Source: Acidipila rosea (GTDB lineage: Bacteria > Acidobacteriota > Terriglobia > Terriglobales > Acidobacteriaceae). From it: a DNA stretch of 64,000 nt. The notes beneath the pieces were generated by a model that made no database searches, was not told the DNA's origin, and was given only the letters and a program-made list of their open reading frames with translations. A program made the position numbers and the translations under genes. The stretch is taken from the NCBI RefSeq assembly GCF_004339725.1, contig NZ_SMGK01000006.1:1-64000 (forward strand), read 5' to 3'. The stretch's first letter is position 1; every line of letters begins with the position of its first letter. Positions 35,701 through 44,363 of this stretch are shown one piece after another.

Positions 35701-35995
35701 CTATCCGCGTGTTTATAACGTGGCTGCGCGCTTTGCCAAGAATACGAAGCTGAATGAGCGCGTCACGCTCCAGATGCTGGCGGAGGTTTTCAACGTGCTC
35801 AACCATCCCAATGTGACTCATATTGACACTATCGGCTATGTCATCGATGGAGGCACAACTCCCGGCGGGAACGCGCATATGACTTACGAGAGCGGCGCGC
35901 ACGGAACTTCGGAATTCAATACGATCACGAATGCAAACAGCAACACGCTTTATAGTCAGCGTCAGATTCAGATTGCCTTTAAGCTGAGCTTTTGA
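32747..35995 (+). CDS. Oar-like TonB-dependent receptor with carboxypeptidase-regulatory domain
   Basis: 1082 residues. A signal peptide (about 1-29) is followed by a carboxypeptidase-regulatory beta-sandwich (about 32-110), a plug region with NNNTIDGADNNQAFFSEERGR and a large C-terminal beta-barrel ending in an aromatic residue (KLSF). Such receptors are expanded in Acidobacteria and import large or carbohydrate substrates; the ligand is unknown. The TTG start is chosen for GAGGAG 8 nt upstream and the signal peptide. Its 3' end overlaps the convergent histidine kinase gene by 17 bp. Confidence 0.85.
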   Translation: MRAQFLPVRSFCLVLGLLGLLVLQRPIYAQSSTAGAIAGSLSDQQGKRLAGAHVVLHSLATAFEREASADAAGSYRFAEVPPGRYWIEASAAGFAPWRAEGVTVEVGRLTMLNAVLAIGSAQQSVSVRSEAPYLDTTTAAVTNNVDQTAIENLPSNGRRWSNFALLAPGVTPDLNGFGLLSFRGISVLLNNNTIDGADNNQAFFSEERGRTRIGYSTSQASVEEFQVNTSNYSSEYGRAAGGVVNTVTKSGGNKLHGQLFFYDRDAAWGATNPYTTLTTRNAQGIYITNPYQAKDIRQQWGLGAGGPIRKDKLFWFFTYDQFKRDFPGIAQPYQPAKLYSAPSAQTIQTLAARTSTTPAVALANYNAVLHGLNSLLGIVPRTGDQTIYFPKVDWQAGERDHFTFQYNRMRWTSLNGVQTETSLNYGAASFGNDYVKEDWGIVRWEHFLSENLLNEARYQYGRDDESELSGPPAPFEQAFSNNVYGKPPQVSLVPSSYGFRFGKPALLDRIAYPNETRNQFIDTLTWIHGAHTVKAGYDYDYVNDYSNAIYDQNGTYDYANIENFVADLLSPNHCNGTTGGVGNLPCYSYFQQGIGPTIFQFQSADYAAFLADEWKLRPNLTFSYGVRYEYERLPNTNKNLVNPDIAQTAKLPHDKNNFGPRLGLAWDIFGSGQSVLRAGVGIYYGRIVNSTAFTALTSTGMPNSQRLFFYRPTDLGAPPFPYVFNGTPVLSIQPDAVYFDNHFQNPQITQTELSFEQELGRGTVLSFTYMGSFGHELPNFVDTNISLTNVGTITYNISDATGKGPLHNSYTTRFYTTRINPNYQQVTDIFSETNSVYHAGVMKLSHRMARFLDLQGAYTFARALDYNQNESTFADRNDLLDPANFRLEYGNSNFDIRHRVSGGGVARVPWHLHGPWGAALNGYLLSSTVELRTGLPFSMRTLGSIPSLEYVDSVNRIQKLEGLGPSINGSGGDNRIAEVGRNTFRYPRVYNVAARFAKNTKLNERVTLQMLAEVFNVLNHPNVTHIDTIGYVIDGGTTPGGNAHMTYESGAHGTSEFNTITNANSNTLYSQRQIQIAFKLSF

Positions 35996-37442
35996 TCATC
36001 TTTCGACTGTCGCTGGATGCAGAGTGGATAGTTGGAACACCGAAGATTACGGTTGTTCCTGCGCCGACAGTGCTCTCAATCGTAATGTATCCCCGATAGG
36101 CCTCAACGATAGCTTTGCATATTGCTAGGCCCAGACCTGTACCGCCGGTTTCGCGCGAGCGTGACGGGTCACCTCTCCGGAATCGATCAAACACGAAAGG
36201 CAGATCATCCGAAGGGATGCCCTCGCCCTGATCCCTGATCTCTACAGAAGCCGAGCCGTCGGCATTCTGCTGGACTCGGATCTTTACGTGTCCGCCTGGA
36301 TGACTGTGTTGGATCGCATTCAGGACGAGATTTGTCGAGAGCGTTGTTAAATCGTCCGATGGCATCGCCACATGCAGGGAGGCGTCACTCACTTCGATGT
36401 GCAGCTCTGTCCTGACCTGGCGTAAGGCAGCAAGTGTATTCATCTGCGCGACTGCGTCTGCAAGGCAGCCGGCGAGCTCGGTGGAAGTTCTGGCTGTTGG
36501 GAGCGAGAGCGTCGAGGAAATCTGCTCGGCGCGCGCCAGGGCCAGCATCTTTTGTACCAGCTCTTCCATGCGGGCGCAGTCGGCGAGGCAGCCCTCCAGT
36601 CCCGCTTGATAGTGTTCGGGGGAGCGTGGACGGTAGGAGAGAAGTTGCAATGAGGATTTGACAATTGTCACTGCGGTCTTGAGCTCGTGTGCGGCATCGC
36701 TGACGAAGTCTTTCTGCTGGCGGAAGGAGAGCTCAAGCCGCTTGAGGGCGGCATCGAGCGCTGACGCGAGAGGGGCCAGCTCTTCCACAGCATAAGCGTC
36801 GACAGGTGCCTGAAAGGCCCAGGATGAGGCTGAGACCTGGGCCGCCTCAGCAGCCAGAAGCTTGAGTGGGGCCATTCCGCGCCGAAGCACGAGCACGATA
36901 ATAAGTCCGGTGCCCAGGAGGAGGATGGAGTTGGTCAGAAGCAGAAATCGGGCCGCCTCCCACAACGCGTGGGTGATGGGATGAGTCGAAGCTGCGTAGT
37001 AAACCTGCACCCCATGGTGCGAGCCTCCACCCGGCTCGTCGAGATCGATCCCTCGGATGCCATGGAGGGTGATCCCGCGATAGCGATGATGGTCAAGCTT
37101 GATACTCCATGTCGCGGAGCCGGGTCCGATTCCAGAGGTGGCAGCTCCTTGCCAGCCGGGCGACCGACCGAGCAGCTTGCCGGTGTCCTCCCGCACTTCG
37201 TAAAGGTCGGAGGCTGGCAGGTGTAAAGCGAGGGCGTCGAGCTTGATGTCGTCGGCATTGTCCTCTGCGTCCTGCACCGCGCCGAAAACGGAGTCGGCGC
37301 GTCCATGCAGCATCACATCGAAGCTGCGTAGCGCCTGTCGCCGCTGATAGAGAAGGTCTGCGCCCGTCGTGCAGCCAGCCAGTAGAAGCTCCGCCAGGAG
37401 CACAAAGGCTGAGAGCCGCCGCGTTATGGAGTGCACCTTCAT
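35979..37442 (-). CDS. Two-component sensor histidine kinase
   Basis: 487 residues. Membrane segments at about 10-28 and 168-186 enclose a periplasmic sensor of about 140 residues; a HAMP-like region follows. The H box is SDAAHELK with H252; the N box (NLVLNAIQHSHPGG), G1 (DQGEGIP) and G2 (GTGLGLAICKA) complete the ATPase domain. It phosphorylates the OmpR-type regulator encoded just upstream; its ATG overlaps that stop by 4 nt. Signal unknown. No REC domain. Confidence 0.92.
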   Translation of the reverse strand: MKVHSITRRLSAFVLLAELLLAGCTTGADLLYQRRQALRSFDVMLHGRADSVFGAVQDAEDNADDIKLDALALHLPASDLYEVREDTGKLLGRSPGWQGAATSGIGPGSATWSIKLDHHRYRGITLHGIRGIDLDEPGGGSHHGVQVYYAASTHPITHALWEAARFLLLTNSILLLGTGLIIVLVLRRGMAPLKLLAAEAAQVSASSWAFQAPVDAYAVEELAPLASALDAALKRLELSFRQQKDFVSDAAHELKTAVTIVKSSLQLLSYRPRSPEHYQAGLEGCLADCARMEELVQKMLALARAEQISSTLSLPTARTSTELAGCLADAVAQMNTLAALRQVRTELHIEVSDASLHVAMPSDDLTTLSTNLVLNAIQHSHPGGHVKIRVQQNADGSASVEIRDQGEGIPSDDLPFVFDRFRRGDPSRSRETGGTGLGLAICKAIVEAYRGYITIESTVGAGTTVIFGVPTIHSASSDSRKMIKSSA

Positions 37443-38116
37443 GGCTCGCGTACCAGGCGATAGCCGCGCCCACGGAGCGTCTCAATCATCGGGGTATCGA
37501 AGCCGCTGTCGAGTTTGCGGCGGAGGTTGGATATGTGCGCTTCGATCACATTTGAATGCCGCTGCCAGTTGTAGTCGTAGAGGTGTTCGAGGAGCGCCTC
37601 CTTAGAGACGATGGTGCGTGTCTGGTGGATTAGATATTCGAGGATGCGATATTCCGAGGGCGAGAGTTCGATTTCCCGGCCAGCCCGGTGGACAGTCTGG
37701 GCGAGGGTGTCGAGTTCCAGATCGCGAAAACGGATGACGGGGTGTGCCATGCCTTTACCGCGACGGATGAGCGCCTTGACGCGGGCGAGCAACTCTCCCA
37801 GATCGAATGGCTTGGCCAGATAGTCGTCCGCTCCTGCGTTCAATAACTCGACTACGGATTCTTTGCCGGTCTGCGCTGTAAGGATCAGTACAGGCGTTAT
37901 GTTCCGGGACGATCGAAGGCGCCGAAGCACATCGAGGCCATTCATGCGCGGGAGCATCAGGTCGAGCACCATCAGGTCGTAGACTCCATTGGAAGCGAGA
38001 TCCAACCCGGTTTCCCCGTCGGCAGCCAGATCAACCGCATAGCCAGCAGCCTCGCGGATGGCGGCTGCAATATTCTGGGCTAACCGCGTTTCGTCCTCGA
38101 CAATAAGAACGCGCAT
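37439..38116 (-). CDS. OmpR/PhoB-type response regulator
   Basis: 225 residues. The receiver domain has the acidic pair E7-D8, phosphoacceptor D52 (VLDLMLP) and K102-P (YLAKPFDLGEL). The C-terminal winged HTH (about 128-222) ends RGRGYRLVREP. It partners the overlapping kinase gene. Such pairs often respond to metals or envelope signals; the neighbouring receptor gene could be a target but no operator was identified. Confidence 0.93.
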   Translation of the reverse strand: MRVLIVEDETRLAQNIAAAIREAAGYAVDLAADGETGLDLASNGVYDLMVLDLMLPRMNGLDVLRRLRSSRNITPVLILTAQTGKESVVELLNAGADDYLAKPFDLGELLARVKALIRRGKGMAHPVIRFRDLELDTLAQTVHRAGREIELSPSEYRILEYLIHQTRTIVSKEALLEHLYDYNWQRHSNVIEAHISNLRRKLDSGFDTPMIETLRGRGYRLVREP

Positions 38117-38160
38117 AGGAAATATGCTACCGCCCTGAAGTTAAGCCTGGCTTAAGTAAG

Positions 38161-38514
38161 CTACTTCAGGCGCTCGATTACTTCAGGACGCACGAGATAA
38201 AGAAAGAAGATGAGGTTGACGACTGCCATCACAATCGCTGGGCTCTGATGCCAGCGCACCATGAGCCAGACGGCATAGGTCATGGAGAGAAAGGCGGCTG
38301 CAAGGGTCAGTGCCCATCCCCAGCGCATCTGCCGCACCAACCCATGAGCCGCAGCAGCGAAGAGCGCGCAAACGATAGTCGCAATCATTGGCAGGTGATG
38401 GGTAATCACGCCATAAAGTCCAAGAAAGCAGAGCGCGGCCATCCAGATGGCGATGACCGCCATACCGGGTAGCGGGCCGGAGGTGTTTTCTGCGGGAGCG
38501 GGCTGGCTGTTCAT
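38161..38514 (-). CDS. Small four-helix membrane protein
   Basis: 117 residues with about four hydrophobic segments (18-36, 40-60, 66-85, 90-108) and short loops; ends RPEVIERLK. No recognised family. Its ATG overlaps the stop of the cytochrome c gene (ATGA), so it is coupled to that gene and possibly functions with it. Confidence 0.7.
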   Translation of the reverse strand: MNSQPAPAENTSGPLPGMAVIAIWMAALCFLGLYGVITHHLPMIATIVCALFAAAAHGLVRQMRWGWALTLAAAFLSMTYAVWLMVRWHQSPAIVMAVVNLIFFLYLVRPEVIERLK

Positions 38515-38924
38515 AGTGTGTGCAGGTAGGCGAGCAGGTCCTGGAGTTGCTGCTCGTCGAGTTCGTTGCCAAATGCAGGCATCATGGTGCGGCCATGCAG
38601 GATGGTTGCAGTGACGCGCTCATCATTTGCCGGTGCGCCGCTGGGCAAATATTTCTGCCGATAGAGACCAAAGAGGCCAGGTCCGTGAAGTCCATTCACG
38701 CCGGTTGCTGAGTGGCAGCGAACGCACTTCGAGACAAAAATCTGATGTCCCTGTGCCTCTGCAGGGGTGAGCTGGCTGAGCGGCTTGGATGGAGGAAGCG
38801 AAGGTCCGCATCCGGTAAAGAGCAAAAGCGCGGCGCCCAGCCAGGCAGCTTTCGAACTGGATCCCCGCACATTCAAATCAGACAAGCCGCACGCCACTGG
38901 CCGCATCGGCTTGTTCGTGAGCAT
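38511..38924 (-). CDS. Membrane-anchored (lipoprotein) monohaem cytochrome c
   Basis: 137 residues from the longest start. A lipobox LLLFTGC puts the lipid-accepting Cys at 39. The haem site is CVRCH (67-71) and the axial Met is in MMPAFG (114-115). It resembles small class I c-type cytochromes of respiratory chains. The ATG at 38924 overlaps lipA by 47 nt and has no good ribosome-binding site; a TTG or GTG just after the lipA stop (about 38865-38876) is an alternative and would leave a short signal peptide. Downstream is the small membrane protein. Confidence 0.82.
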   Translation of the reverse strand: MLTNKPMRPVACGLSDLNVRGSSSKAAWLGAALLLFTGCGPSLPPSKPLSQLTPAEAQGHQIFVSKCVRCHSATGVNGLHGPGLFGLYRQKYLPSGAPANDERVTATILHGRTMMPAFGNELDEQQLQDLLAYLHTL

Positions 38925-39795
38925 GGTAAGAAGAACGCACCAAGGGGCCCGATTCGACGTGCCGGAAGCCCATTGCCAAGGCCTCTTCCTTCATGAAAGC
39001 GAACTCCTCGGGGGTGTAATAGCGTGTCATCGGAAGATGATCTTTTGAGGGGCGCAGATATTGGCCGATGGTGAGCACGTCGGTTCCTACAGCTGCGAGA
39101 TCGCGAAAGACATTGAGCAATTCGTGCATCTCCTCGCCCAGGCCGACCATGACGCCGGTCTTTGTGGTGACGGCGGGGTTAACCTGCTTCGAAAATTCAA
39201 GGAGCCGGAGGGTCCGCTCATAACGCGCGCCGGAACGCACCGCGCGATAGAGGCGAGGGACAGATTCAGTGTTGTGATTGAGGATCTCCGGCTTCGCATC
39301 AACAACAGTCCGAATGGCCTCCTCGTTGCCCTGAAAATCGGGTATGAGCACCTCGACCTGGCAGCCGGGAGCCTGACGGCGGATCTCCTCGATCACCATG
39401 GCAAAGGCGCGAGCGCCGCCCTGAATATCATCATCGCGGTTGACGCTGGTGATGACGGCAAACTTGAGGCCTAGCTGGGCGACAGCCTCAGCGACGCGGC
39501 GCGGCTCATCAAAGTCAATAGACTCAGGGCGGCCCTTCGGCACAGCGCAGAAGCCGCAGCGTCGGGTACAGAGATTGCCCAGCATCATGAAGGTGGCTGT
39601 CTTGTGGTTCCAGCACTCGCCGATGTTGGGGCAATGCGCGGATTCGCAGACGGTATGGAGGTTGAGGCTTCGGGCCAGCTTCTTGAGGTTGTGGTAGTTG
39701 TCGCCGACAGGCGCGCGCGCCTTCAGCCATTCCGGCTTCGGCTTGGGTTGCCGGGGAGCGAGGTCGATCTGGATGAGTTCTGCAGCGGTGGCCAT
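38878..39795 (-). CDS. lipA: Lipoyl synthase (radical SAM)
   Basis: 305 residues. Auxiliary cluster ligands CxxxxCxxxxxC are C50, C55, C61; the radical-SAM CxxxCxxC is C76, C80, C83 (CTRRCGFC). The conserved end RSSYHAHEQA is present. It inserts two sulfurs into octanoyl-carrier domains to make lipoate. The ATG start gives the normal N-terminus. The cytochrome c gene follows on the same strand. Confidence 0.95.
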   Translation of the reverse strand: MATAAELIQIDLAPRQPKPKPEWLKARAPVGDNYHNLKKLARSLNLHTVCESAHCPNIGECWNHKTATFMMLGNLCTRRCGFCAVPKGRPESIDFDEPRRVAEAVAQLGLKFAVITSVNRDDDIQGGARAFAMVIEEIRRQAPGCQVEVLIPDFQGNEEAIRTVVDAKPEILNHNTESVPRLYRAVRSGARYERTLRLLEFSKQVNPAVTTKTGVMVGLGEEMHELLNVFRDLAAVGTDVLTIGQYLRPSKDHLPMTRYYTPEEFAFMKEEALAMGFRHVESGPLVRSSYHAHEQADAASGVRLV

Positions 39796-39971
39796 AGGGA
39801 ACCTTCTATTGTAGCGTGGGCCGCCAGGCCCTGCTTCAGAGCCAGACGGAACTGAAGCAAAGCACGCAAGGAGTTGTGGAGCCTGCGACGTTTACCTCTT
39901 TACCGTCCGGCCGCGCTGCTATCCTCTTAAAAGACACCAACTATCTACGCCATTAAGGACCCACCCGACTT

Positions 39972-41774
39972 TTGCCTCCCATTCTTAATGCACAATCACT
40001 CCGTAAGCAGTTCGGAGCTACACCGCTCTTTGACGGCATCTCGTTCACCATCTCTGAAGGAGACAAAATCGGCGTAGTTGGGCCGAATGGCTCAGGAAAG
40101 TCTACTCTGCTGGGGATTCTCGCGGGAGAGATAGAGCCTGACGGTGGTGAAGTCTCGCGCCGGAAGCTGAGCAGGGTCGGATACATCGCGCAAACCTCTG
40201 AGTTCGGAGCGAACGACACCGTGCGGTCCGTCATCCAGAACGCCATGGTTCGGTTTGGGATCCCCGAGGCGCAGCGCGACGCGCGACTTGCCGAGACGCT
40301 GGGACGCACAGGCTTCGACGACTTCGATGTGCCGGCGGCTACCCTTTCCGGGGGATGGCGCAAGCGTCTGGCGATTGCCGAGGCGCTTGTCCAGCAGCCT
40401 GATGTGATGCTGCTCGATGAGCCGACAAACCACCTTGATCTGGCGGGGATTGAATGGCTTGAGCGGCTGCTCGCCTCCGCACCCTTTGCATATGTCGTAA
40501 TCAGTCATGACCGTTATTTCCTCGAGAATGTGGCTCAGACAATGGTCGAACTGAATCGCATGTATGCCGACGGGCTGCTTCGCGTTCAAGGCAACTACAG
40601 CGCGTTTCTCGAAAAGAAGGATGAATATCTCGAGGCGCAAACCAAGCGTCAGGACGCGCTGGCTAACCGGGTGCGCTCGGAGATCGAGTGGCTGCGGCGC
40701 GGGGCAAAGGCGCGGACGCGAAAGTCCAAAGCGCGCATAGACAACGCGAACAGTATGATCGGGGAACTTGCCGATGTAAAATCGCGCACACGCACGGCGA
40801 CTGCGGCTATCGACTTCTCTGCAACTGATCGGCAAACCAAGCGGCTGATCGAACTCGAAGGGGTATCGTGCGAGATCGGTGGACGGTTGCTGCTGGACAA
40901 GCTCGACTTCGTACTGACGGCGGGGATGCGGTTGGGACTGGTCGGTCCGAATGGCAGCGGCAAGACGACGCTGCTGCGGTTATTGCGGGGAGAGCTGGAA
41001 CCTAACGCCGGGCAGATTCGGCGTGCCCCGGCGCTACGCATTGTTTATTTCGATCAGAACCGGCCCCTCGACAAAGACTTGACGCTGCGCCGTGCTCTAG
41101 CTCCGGATAGTGATTCGGTTGTCTACCAGGACCGTGTCCAGCATGTCGCTTCGTGGGCGGAGAGGTTTCTCTTTACCAGCGAACAGTTGAACCAGCCAGT
41201 GGAGCGGCTGTCGGGAGGCGAGCGGGCAAGAGTGCTGATTGCCAAGCTGATGCTGCAGCCGGCTGATGTACTTTTGCTGGACGAACCCACCAACGATCTT
41301 GATATCGCTACGCTCGAAATTCTCGAAGAAAGCCTGCTTGAGTTCCGTGGTGCGCTGGTGCTTGTGACCCATGACCGCTTCATGCTCGATCGGGTCTCGA
41401 CCCTGGTGCTGGGGCTCGATGGGCGTGGCGGAGTGGAGCGCTTCGCGGACTACTCCCAGTGGAATGAGTGGAAGAACGAGCGAAGCGCCAGGACGGAGGC
41501 AAAGCTTACTCCGCGCTCTGCAGCCGGGGCAAACGTGCCGGCTGCTCCGAAGAAGAAGCTGTCCTATCTTGAGAACCGCGAATACGCGACCATTGAAGAG
41601 GACATTGCGGCGGCAGAGGAGCAGTTGCAGCTCCGTCGCAACGCTCTTGAGGACCCGGTGATCGCGACTGACTCCGCCCGGCTGCAGGCGGCTATCACCG
41701 CCGTCGCTGAGGCTGAGGCAACGGTGGATACGCTCTACCTGCGCTGGACAGAGCTCGAAGCCAAACTTAAATAG
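39972..41774 (+). CDS. ABC-F family ATPase (Uup-like)
   Basis: 600 residues, with two ABC domains and no membrane segments. Walker A motifs are GPNGSGKST (about 36-44) and GPNGSGKTT (about 320-328). ABC signatures are LSGGW and LSGGER, and Walker B is LLDEPTN twice. A C-terminal coiled coil (about 525-600) is typical of Uup/EF-family proteins that act on ribosomes or DNA. Start TTG at 39972; its stop lies 2 bp from the convergent neighbour. Confidence 0.92.
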   Translation: MPPILNAQSLRKQFGATPLFDGISFTISEGDKIGVVGPNGSGKSTLLGILAGEIEPDGGEVSRRKLSRVGYIAQTSEFGANDTVRSVIQNAMVRFGIPEAQRDARLAETLGRTGFDDFDVPAATLSGGWRKRLAIAEALVQQPDVMLLDEPTNHLDLAGIEWLERLLASAPFAYVVISHDRYFLENVAQTMVELNRMYADGLLRVQGNYSAFLEKKDEYLEAQTKRQDALANRVRSEIEWLRRGAKARTRKSKARIDNANSMIGELADVKSRTRTATAAIDFSATDRQTKRLIELEGVSCEIGGRLLLDKLDFVLTAGMRLGLVGPNGSGKTTLLRLLRGELEPNAGQIRRAPALRIVYFDQNRPLDKDLTLRRALAPDSDSVVYQDRVQHVASWAERFLFTSEQLNQPVERLSGGERARVLIAKLMLQPADVLLLDEPTNDLDIATLEILEESLLEFRGALVLVTHDRFMLDRVSTLVLGLDGRGGVERFADYSQWNEWKNERSARTEAKLTPRSAAGANVPAAPKKKLSYLENREYATIEEDIAAAEEQLQLRRNALEDPVIATDSARLQAAITAVAEAEATVDTLYLRWTELEAKLK

Positions 41775-41776
41775 CG

Positions 41777-42658
41777 TTACTGTTGTGGATGTTGATGCAG
41801 GACATGGGTAGCGATATCCGGCCAGAATTCGCGGAACACATTGAAACCTCCATCCCGAATCGCGACCTGCACTAGCCACCGCTGGCCTGTTTTTGTCCAG
41901 CTGGTGTAGCGAGAGGGGTAGTAGAGATTGCCGATGCCGGCAGCTGCGCCCTTGCCGACGATCTCGGAGTAGTTGAACGTATTACGCCCAGCGTCATTGG
42001 GGGTAATCAGCACACGCGTGTAGGAGTAAAGCGCCCGGACGTACCAATGACCGCGACCCATTGCGTAGTAGCGGGCGTCCTGATGCGTAAGCGTGGGCAC
42101 GACGAAATCCGTCATGTAATTGCCGATGCCCTTGTCGGCAAACCCGTGCCAGAAGTATTGCCAGTAGCCCGACATTCCGTTGCCGAACTCCGGATAGCTC
42201 TTCGAGACGTACGGAATCTCAACGTCCACCGCGTTGAAGATGATGGCCGAGTAGTCGAAGGTGTTTTCTGTCCCCACGATGAACTTTTCTTTAAGTGTCG
42301 GGGGAGGGGGGATAGCGCCGACACTTACTGCGCGATAGTTGGGAATCCAACCCATGATTCGTTTGGGCTGCTGACCATAACTCGGCGGGGGCGGCTGGTC
42401 AGCACGCTGCTGGCGATCTCCGTAATGTACTCGGTCGCCCTTGTCTCCTGGGACATCCGGGGAGGGCGCGGGCTGCTGCTGTTGTGGCTGCTGCACGCCT
42501 GACGAAGGCGTGGGCGCGGAGGGAAGGGCCACGGCGGCGTCAGGTGCGGGCGGGGCGGCATCGGCAGACCGTTGCGCACACAAGGCGCGCGACGGTTGAA
42601 GAAGGATAGCGCTGCACACGAAGAAGCAGCACACAGCAGAGAGACGGATAACTGGCAA
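41777..42658 (-). CDS. Secreted/outer-membrane hypothetical protein with Pro/Gln-rich linker
   Basis: 293 residues. A signal peptide (about 8-27, cleavage after ALCA) is followed by a low-complexity Pro/Gln/Ala segment (33-100), then a conserved aromatic domain (100-290: FDYSAIIFNAVDVEIPYVSKSYPEF, GYWQYFWHGFADKGIGNY, DARYYAMGRG). The C-terminal part has the look of proteins found widely in Acidobacteria, function unknown. TTG start with AAAGGG 9 nt upstream. Confidence 0.65.
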   Translation of the reverse strand: MPVIRLSAVCCFFVCSAILLQPSRALCAQRSADAAPPAPDAAVALPSAPTPSSGVQQPQQQQPAPSPDVPGDKGDRVHYGDRQQRADQPPPPSYGQQPKRIMGWIPNYRAVSVGAIPPPPTLKEKFIVGTENTFDYSAIIFNAVDVEIPYVSKSYPEFGNGMSGYWQYFWHGFADKGIGNYMTDFVVPTLTHQDARYYAMGRGHWYVRALYSYTRVLITPNDAGRNTFNYSEIVGKGAAAGIGNLYYPSRYTSWTKTGQRWLVQVAIRDGGFNVFREFWPDIATHVLHQHPQQ

Positions 42659-42792
42659 AATAAAAAACCCTTTCGGGAGAAATATGAAGGCCGTGAGGGT
42701 GGTTCAGAGGTTAGACGCAGAAATCGCCCGATTCTCTCTCAGTGTCAGACGGCTGGCCGCGTAGCAGGTGAGCAGGAAGAGTCCAACGCTGC

Positions 42793-44232
42793 TCAGCAGA
42801 TCTGTACGAATCCGATCTCAAGAAGTTTTGCCAGCTTCTCGATCTTGCTGCCGATGTGTCCGAGTCCAATTGCACAATGGTGGGCCGGGCCTTGACTTGT
42901 CCAGCTTTCAACGAAGCGGCGAGCCCCGGGCGCAAAGCTATATCGGCTGTTGGTGTTGCCTATTTCGAGGATTGGGCCATGAACGCTCTCGCCGTGGGCG
43001 CAGACAAATTTATAGCCGTGGATCTGATCTTCGACAACAGAGAGCAGCGTTACCGGGCCATGCTTGACTGTCATTTCGACAGAGAGACCTTGGCCAACCT
43101 TGCCATGGTAGACGTCGAGTGGCCGCACTTTGGTGCGGCCTTCGGCGATGGCGGAGTGACCGGGGCCGTCGTGGCCCATCAGAATTACATCGTCCGTGAA
43201 GTCGATCGCGTAGTACTCGGTAAACGCCCCGCCGGCTCCGAAGGCATCCATTATCTTCATCGCAAGCGCATTCTTGACCTCATACTCCCCTGCTACCGGT
43301 ATGCCGCGGTCTGTAAGGATGGAGGCTCCGAGGATGATGGAACTCATGGTGTCTTCATTTGCAGCGATGCCGGAGCCTTTGTAGTAATAGGCCATTGCCC
43401 CGAGTTGATGCATGGCTGTAAACCTGTCGAGCGCTGCTGCGGTTCTGGCGGCGCGCAACAATTCTTCCGTAGTGCAATCCGGCTGCACGTCAAAGGCCGC
43501 CAGTATCTGATCCCGTTTTTGGGCAATGGAAAACTCGTCGAGAGCGAGGCGGATGGCGCTCAGTTCATCCACCTCCAGCATCTCGATCTGGACGCCGAAG
43601 ATGGCGCAGAAACGGGTGAGATCTGTGGCGATGTCGAGCATGCCGCTGTAGTAGTGGCCCATGAGGCCGAGACGGCAGTGTTCGAGAGTGTGGCGAACCT
43701 GCGCGGCTGCAATCCATGCCTCAATTTCGAGCCAGCATTCCCGGTCGCCTTCGAGCATGCCGGTGACCTGATGGAAGGGGATTCCGGCGCGGGCGAAGAC
43801 ATTTGCAATTTCCGGAACGGGACAGGCGGAGCAATAGGCCAGCCATTCCCCGGTCATGGCCGTACGGTCCTTGAGGGCATTGAAGCTGCCGTAATCAAGG
43901 GCTGAATCCGGCTGCAGATTGAGCAGAAGGACCGGAATTCCCGCGCGGCGCACAATAGGCAGTACGGTCGAGGAGAGCGCGTAGGTAGTGACGTGGAGGA
44001 CCAGGATGTCGAGGTCTTCGCGGCGCGCAGCATGAGCCGTGGCGAGAGCCTTGGCAGGAGAATCTACGAGCCCGAGATCGATCACGCGCCGCCGTTGGCC
44101 GTGTCCAGCCAGTCGTCGCGCTACCACCCCAAGATAACCTCGGAGGCGGGCTTCGAGGCCAGGAAATTGACTCCAGTACGCTTCAAGTCCGATACCGAAG
44201 AGGCCGATCCGGAGTTCTTCGAAATTTTCCAT
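42793..44232 (-). CDS. L-fucose/L-arabinose isomerase-family protein
   Basis: 479 residues. The pattern LGLMGHYYSGMLD, the YYYKGSGIAANED segment (Mn-binding region), GHDGPGHSAI and the C-terminal HHCAIGLGHIG fit the fucose/arabinose isomerase superfamily, which interconverts aldoses and ketoses with Mn2+. It lies downstream of the GH3 beta-glucosidase on the same strand, consistent with degradation of plant sugars. The start at 44232 is preferred; a GTG 33 nt upstream is possible. The exact substrate cannot be told; active-site identity to AraA was not checked. Confidence 0.75.
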   Translation of the reverse strand: MENFEELRIGLFGIGLEAYWSQFPGLEARLRGYLGVVARRLAGHGQRRRVIDLGLVDSPAKALATAHAARREDLDILVLHVTTYALSSTVLPIVRRAGIPVLLLNLQPDSALDYGSFNALKDRTAMTGEWLAYCSACPVPEIANVFARAGIPFHQVTGMLEGDRECWLEIEAWIAAAQVRHTLEHCRLGLMGHYYSGMLDIATDLTRFCAIFGVQIEMLEVDELSAIRLALDEFSIAQKRDQILAAFDVQPDCTTEELLRAARTAAALDRFTAMHQLGAMAYYYKGSGIAANEDTMSSIILGASILTDRGIPVAGEYEVKNALAMKIMDAFGAGGAFTEYYAIDFTDDVILMGHDGPGHSAIAEGRTKVRPLDVYHGKVGQGLSVEMTVKHGPVTLLSVVEDQIHGYKFVCAHGESVHGPILEIGNTNSRYSFAPGARRFVESWTSQGPAHHCAIGLGHIGSKIEKLAKLLEIGFVQIC

Positions 44233-44315
44233 GAGCAGTACGTCCTTCGCTTGTGGCGGGAACACTCGACCGTCTCAAGATATCAAATCGAAAGAAGTCT
44301 GGTATTGAAATAGAT

Positions 44316-44353
44316 TCGGGCCCGCAACTCTGGCAAAAGAGCTGCGGGCCCGA
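44316..44353 (-). terminator. Strong hairpin between GH3 and isomerase genes
   Basis: TCGGGCCCGCA (44316-44326) pairs perfectly with TGCGGGCCCGA (44343-44353), an 11-bp stem with 16-nt loop, 10 nt after the GH3 stop on the minus strand. It is followed by ATCTATTT, a weak T tract. Likely a terminator or partial attenuator that separates the two genes. Confidence 0.6.
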
Positions 44354-44363
44354 GGGTGGTTGA

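Noticed and set aside
42856..43905. 349-codon plus-strand frame antisense to the isomerase gene
   Set aside because: It mirrors the isomerase coding frame; residues show no signal, motif or family character. The isomerase has clear family motifs.
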